Positions 41,750 to 42,947 of a stretch of 42,947 nt of DNA are shown piece by piece. The stretch is from positions 1-42,947 of the forward strand of contig JALOBT010000022.1 of assembly GCA_023228125.1 (NCBI GenBank), in the 5' to 3' direction. Position numbers and translations under genes: made by a program. The stretch comes from Candidatus Cloacimonadota bacterium. Lineage in GTDB: Bacteria; Cloacimonadota; Cloacimonadia; Cloacimonadales; Cloacimonadaceae. The first letter of the stretch is position 1, and each line of letters opens with the position of its first letter. The notes below the pieces were generated by a model that did not search any database, was not told the DNA's origin, and saw only the letters and a list, made by a program, of their open reading frames with translations.

Positions 41750-42917
41750 CCTGATACATAAATCCTTTTATCCCATCACGCAGACGCGCTCTGTGGGAGA
41801 TATACGTTGTGGAATACTCAAACTCAGGCAGCGTCTGAGCAATGCCTTCCAGGCCGAGCAGGAATGTGTGCTGATCGATCCGCTTTTGGTAGATTTGTAT
41901 CGCGAGCGGCACCCGGATTGGCTGGTAAATTCCATCCCTGAAGGCGATAAACTATATCTTTCCTCACGCCTGAAACTTGATGAACAAGCTCTGGCCGAGC
42001 TCAAGGCCTTGCAGCCTGGAGAAGCTCTTTGTTCTGGAGAATATTATGTGGCTGCGCGCACCAATCAGGCACTGGCCTTTGGCTTTCAGGATATTCCAGA
42101 GCTCAGGAAGCTGCAAAGCCAGATCACGCTTTACCGGCATTTGACCGATATCGTGCATGACAATTCCAGGCTCATCATCCAGGATTTTGAAACTCTCTTT
42201 TATGAGGAAGACAATTTCTTTGAGATCGAAACCGGCGTAAGCGTGCTCAATCCTTACCAGATCTGGCTGGAGGAAGGCGTAAGCCTGGCCCCAAACGTGG
42301 TTTTGGATGCCTCCCAGGGCCCTATCGTGATCGAAAGCGGCGCGCGGGTGATGGCTGGCAGTGTGATCCAGGGGCCGGTCTATATCGGGAAGAATTCCTT
42401 GATTAAGATCGGAGCCAAAATCTATCCAGGCACCAGCATCGGGCCGGTCTGCAAGATCGGCGGAGAGGTGGAGGACAGCATCTTTCAGGCTTATTCAAAT
42501 AAGCAGCACCACGGCTTTTTGGGACATGCCTACATTGGCGAATGGGTAAATCTCGGCGCGGGAACCACTAACAGCGATCTCAAAAACACCTACAAGAACG
42601 TAAAGACTTTCAACTATCTGAGCCACGATAGTATCGATTGCGGCAGTCAGTTTATGGGCTGCGTACTGGGCGATCACGTGAAAACCGGCATCAATGTCAG
42701 CCTCAATACCGGCTTGGTAGTGGGCATAGGCTCAAATCTTTATGGCAGCAAGCTGTTCAGCGGCTTTGTCCCGGATTTGTCCTGGGGCGAGGCAGGGTGC
42801 TTGACAAAATACCGCTTTTCTGCATTTTGCGATACAGTAGCTATCGTGAAAGAACGTAGAGCTTTAAGCCTCAGCGAAATCGAAATAAAGCTGCTCAGAC
42901 AGATCTCTGGAGAATAA
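41727..42917 (+). CDS. GlmU-like putative sugar nucleotidyltransferase with left-handed beta-helix
   Basis: A 396-residue protein of the GlmU-family type found in Bacteroidetes/Chlorobi. The N-terminal part (1-180) resembles the nucleotidyltransferase fold but lacks the classical G-x-G-T-R-M signature; it opens LIIFDDLIHKSFYPITQTR. The C-terminal part (about 190-375) is a hexapeptide-repeat beta-helix (IVIESGARVMAGSVIQGPVY, IGKNSLIKIGAKI) with GHAYIGEWVNLGAGTTNSDL, the acetyltransferase-like turn seen in GlmU. It may act in UDP-sugar or similar activation for cell-envelope glycans. An AAAGGAG ribosome site precedes the ATG. The role is inferred. Confidence 0.85.
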   Translation: MHLIIFDDLIHKSFYPITQTRSVGDIRCGILKLRQRLSNAFQAEQECVLIDPLLVDLYRERHPDWLVNSIPEGDKLYLSSRLKLDEQALAELKALQPGEALCSGEYYVAARTNQALAFGFQDIPELRKLQSQITLYRHLTDIVHDNSRLIIQDFETLFYEEDNFFEIETGVSVLNPYQIWLEEGVSLAPNVVLDASQGPIVIESGARVMAGSVIQGPVYIGKNSLIKIGAKIYPGTSIGPVCKIGGEVEDSIFQAYSNKQHHGFLGHAYIGEWVNLGAGTTNSDLKNTYKNVKTFNYLSHDSIDCGSQFMGCVLGDHVKTGINVSLNTGLVVGIGSNLYGSKLFSGFVPDLSWGEAGCLTKYRFSAFCDTVAIVKERRALSLSEIEIKLLRQISGE

Positions 42918-42947
42918 ATGCAAGAATATATAGAAGTCGAATTCAGA
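42918..42947 (+). CDS. Start of a gene cut by the window edge
   Basis: An ATG follows the previous TAA directly, and the ten visible codons read MQEYIEVEFR. The GGAG just before the previous stop would serve as its ribosome site. Too short to identify. Confidence 0.5.
   Translation, partial: MQEYIEVEFR

Overview
The window (about 43 kb, G+C near one half by eye) is a bacterial chromosome segment. The best fit is a member of the Cloacimonadota or a close relative in the FCB group. The signs are a giant multi-domain secreted protein ending in a type IX-secretion-like NPFNPTTTISY sorting domain, a PurN of the GGRGMYG type seen in Bacteroidetes, a GlmU-like sugar nucleotidyltransferase of the Bacteroidetes/Chlorobi sort, a DUF3467 protein, and many 4-nt ATGA gene overlaps. 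The phylum is inferred from gene content only; no rRNA or tRNA gene was found.

Layout. 1-77 is an 11-copy heptamer array. 325-7115 (minus strand) encodes one very large secreted protein split into two frames by a single-base frameshift near 4516, with its own hairpin terminator at 254-277. 7116-7627 is a repeat-bearing gap. 7628-11436 (minus) is a tight four-gene operon: a membrane protein, trmB, a GAF/HD-GYP protein and a dusB-type dihydrouridine synthase. A divergent promoter region leads into ftsY, a Dna2-like nuclease-helicase and a DUF3467 protein (11581-16060), then secD-secF (16414-18988) closed by a strong terminator. ftsY and secDF together form a protein-export block.

19344-27560 is a run of seven same-strand genes, mostly overlapping: dnaN, recF, a UMF1-type MFS transporter, a PotD-like lipoprotein, aspS, purN and mtaB. 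It mixes replication and repair with translation and tRNA modification. 27561-32449 is an accessory region: two direct copies of a 275-bp element with three conserved hairpins, a 53-bp tandem repeat, a 9-bp-period array, inverted repeats, IS21-like end remnants, an orphan 148-aa gene, a small operon holding DUF6978-like and DUF1828-like proteins, and a decayed C-terminal fragment of an AlbA_2-type ATP-binding protein.

32450-42947 returns to dense housekeeping genes: a PgpH-type HD phosphodiesterase, ybeY, a CorC/HlyC protein, a DUF3108 protein, a VanZ-like protein, an ABC ATPase broken by a frameshift inside its Walker A motif, a Gx-type membrane protein, a class A penicillin-binding protein, a membrane glycosyltransferase and a GlmU-like protein. 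This block is envelope-centred, and nearly every junction is an overlap, so it is probably one long transcript.

The least explained items are the hairpin repeat family with a compensatory base change, a short palindromic repeat found both in a spacer and inside mtaB, and the two single-base frameshifts.
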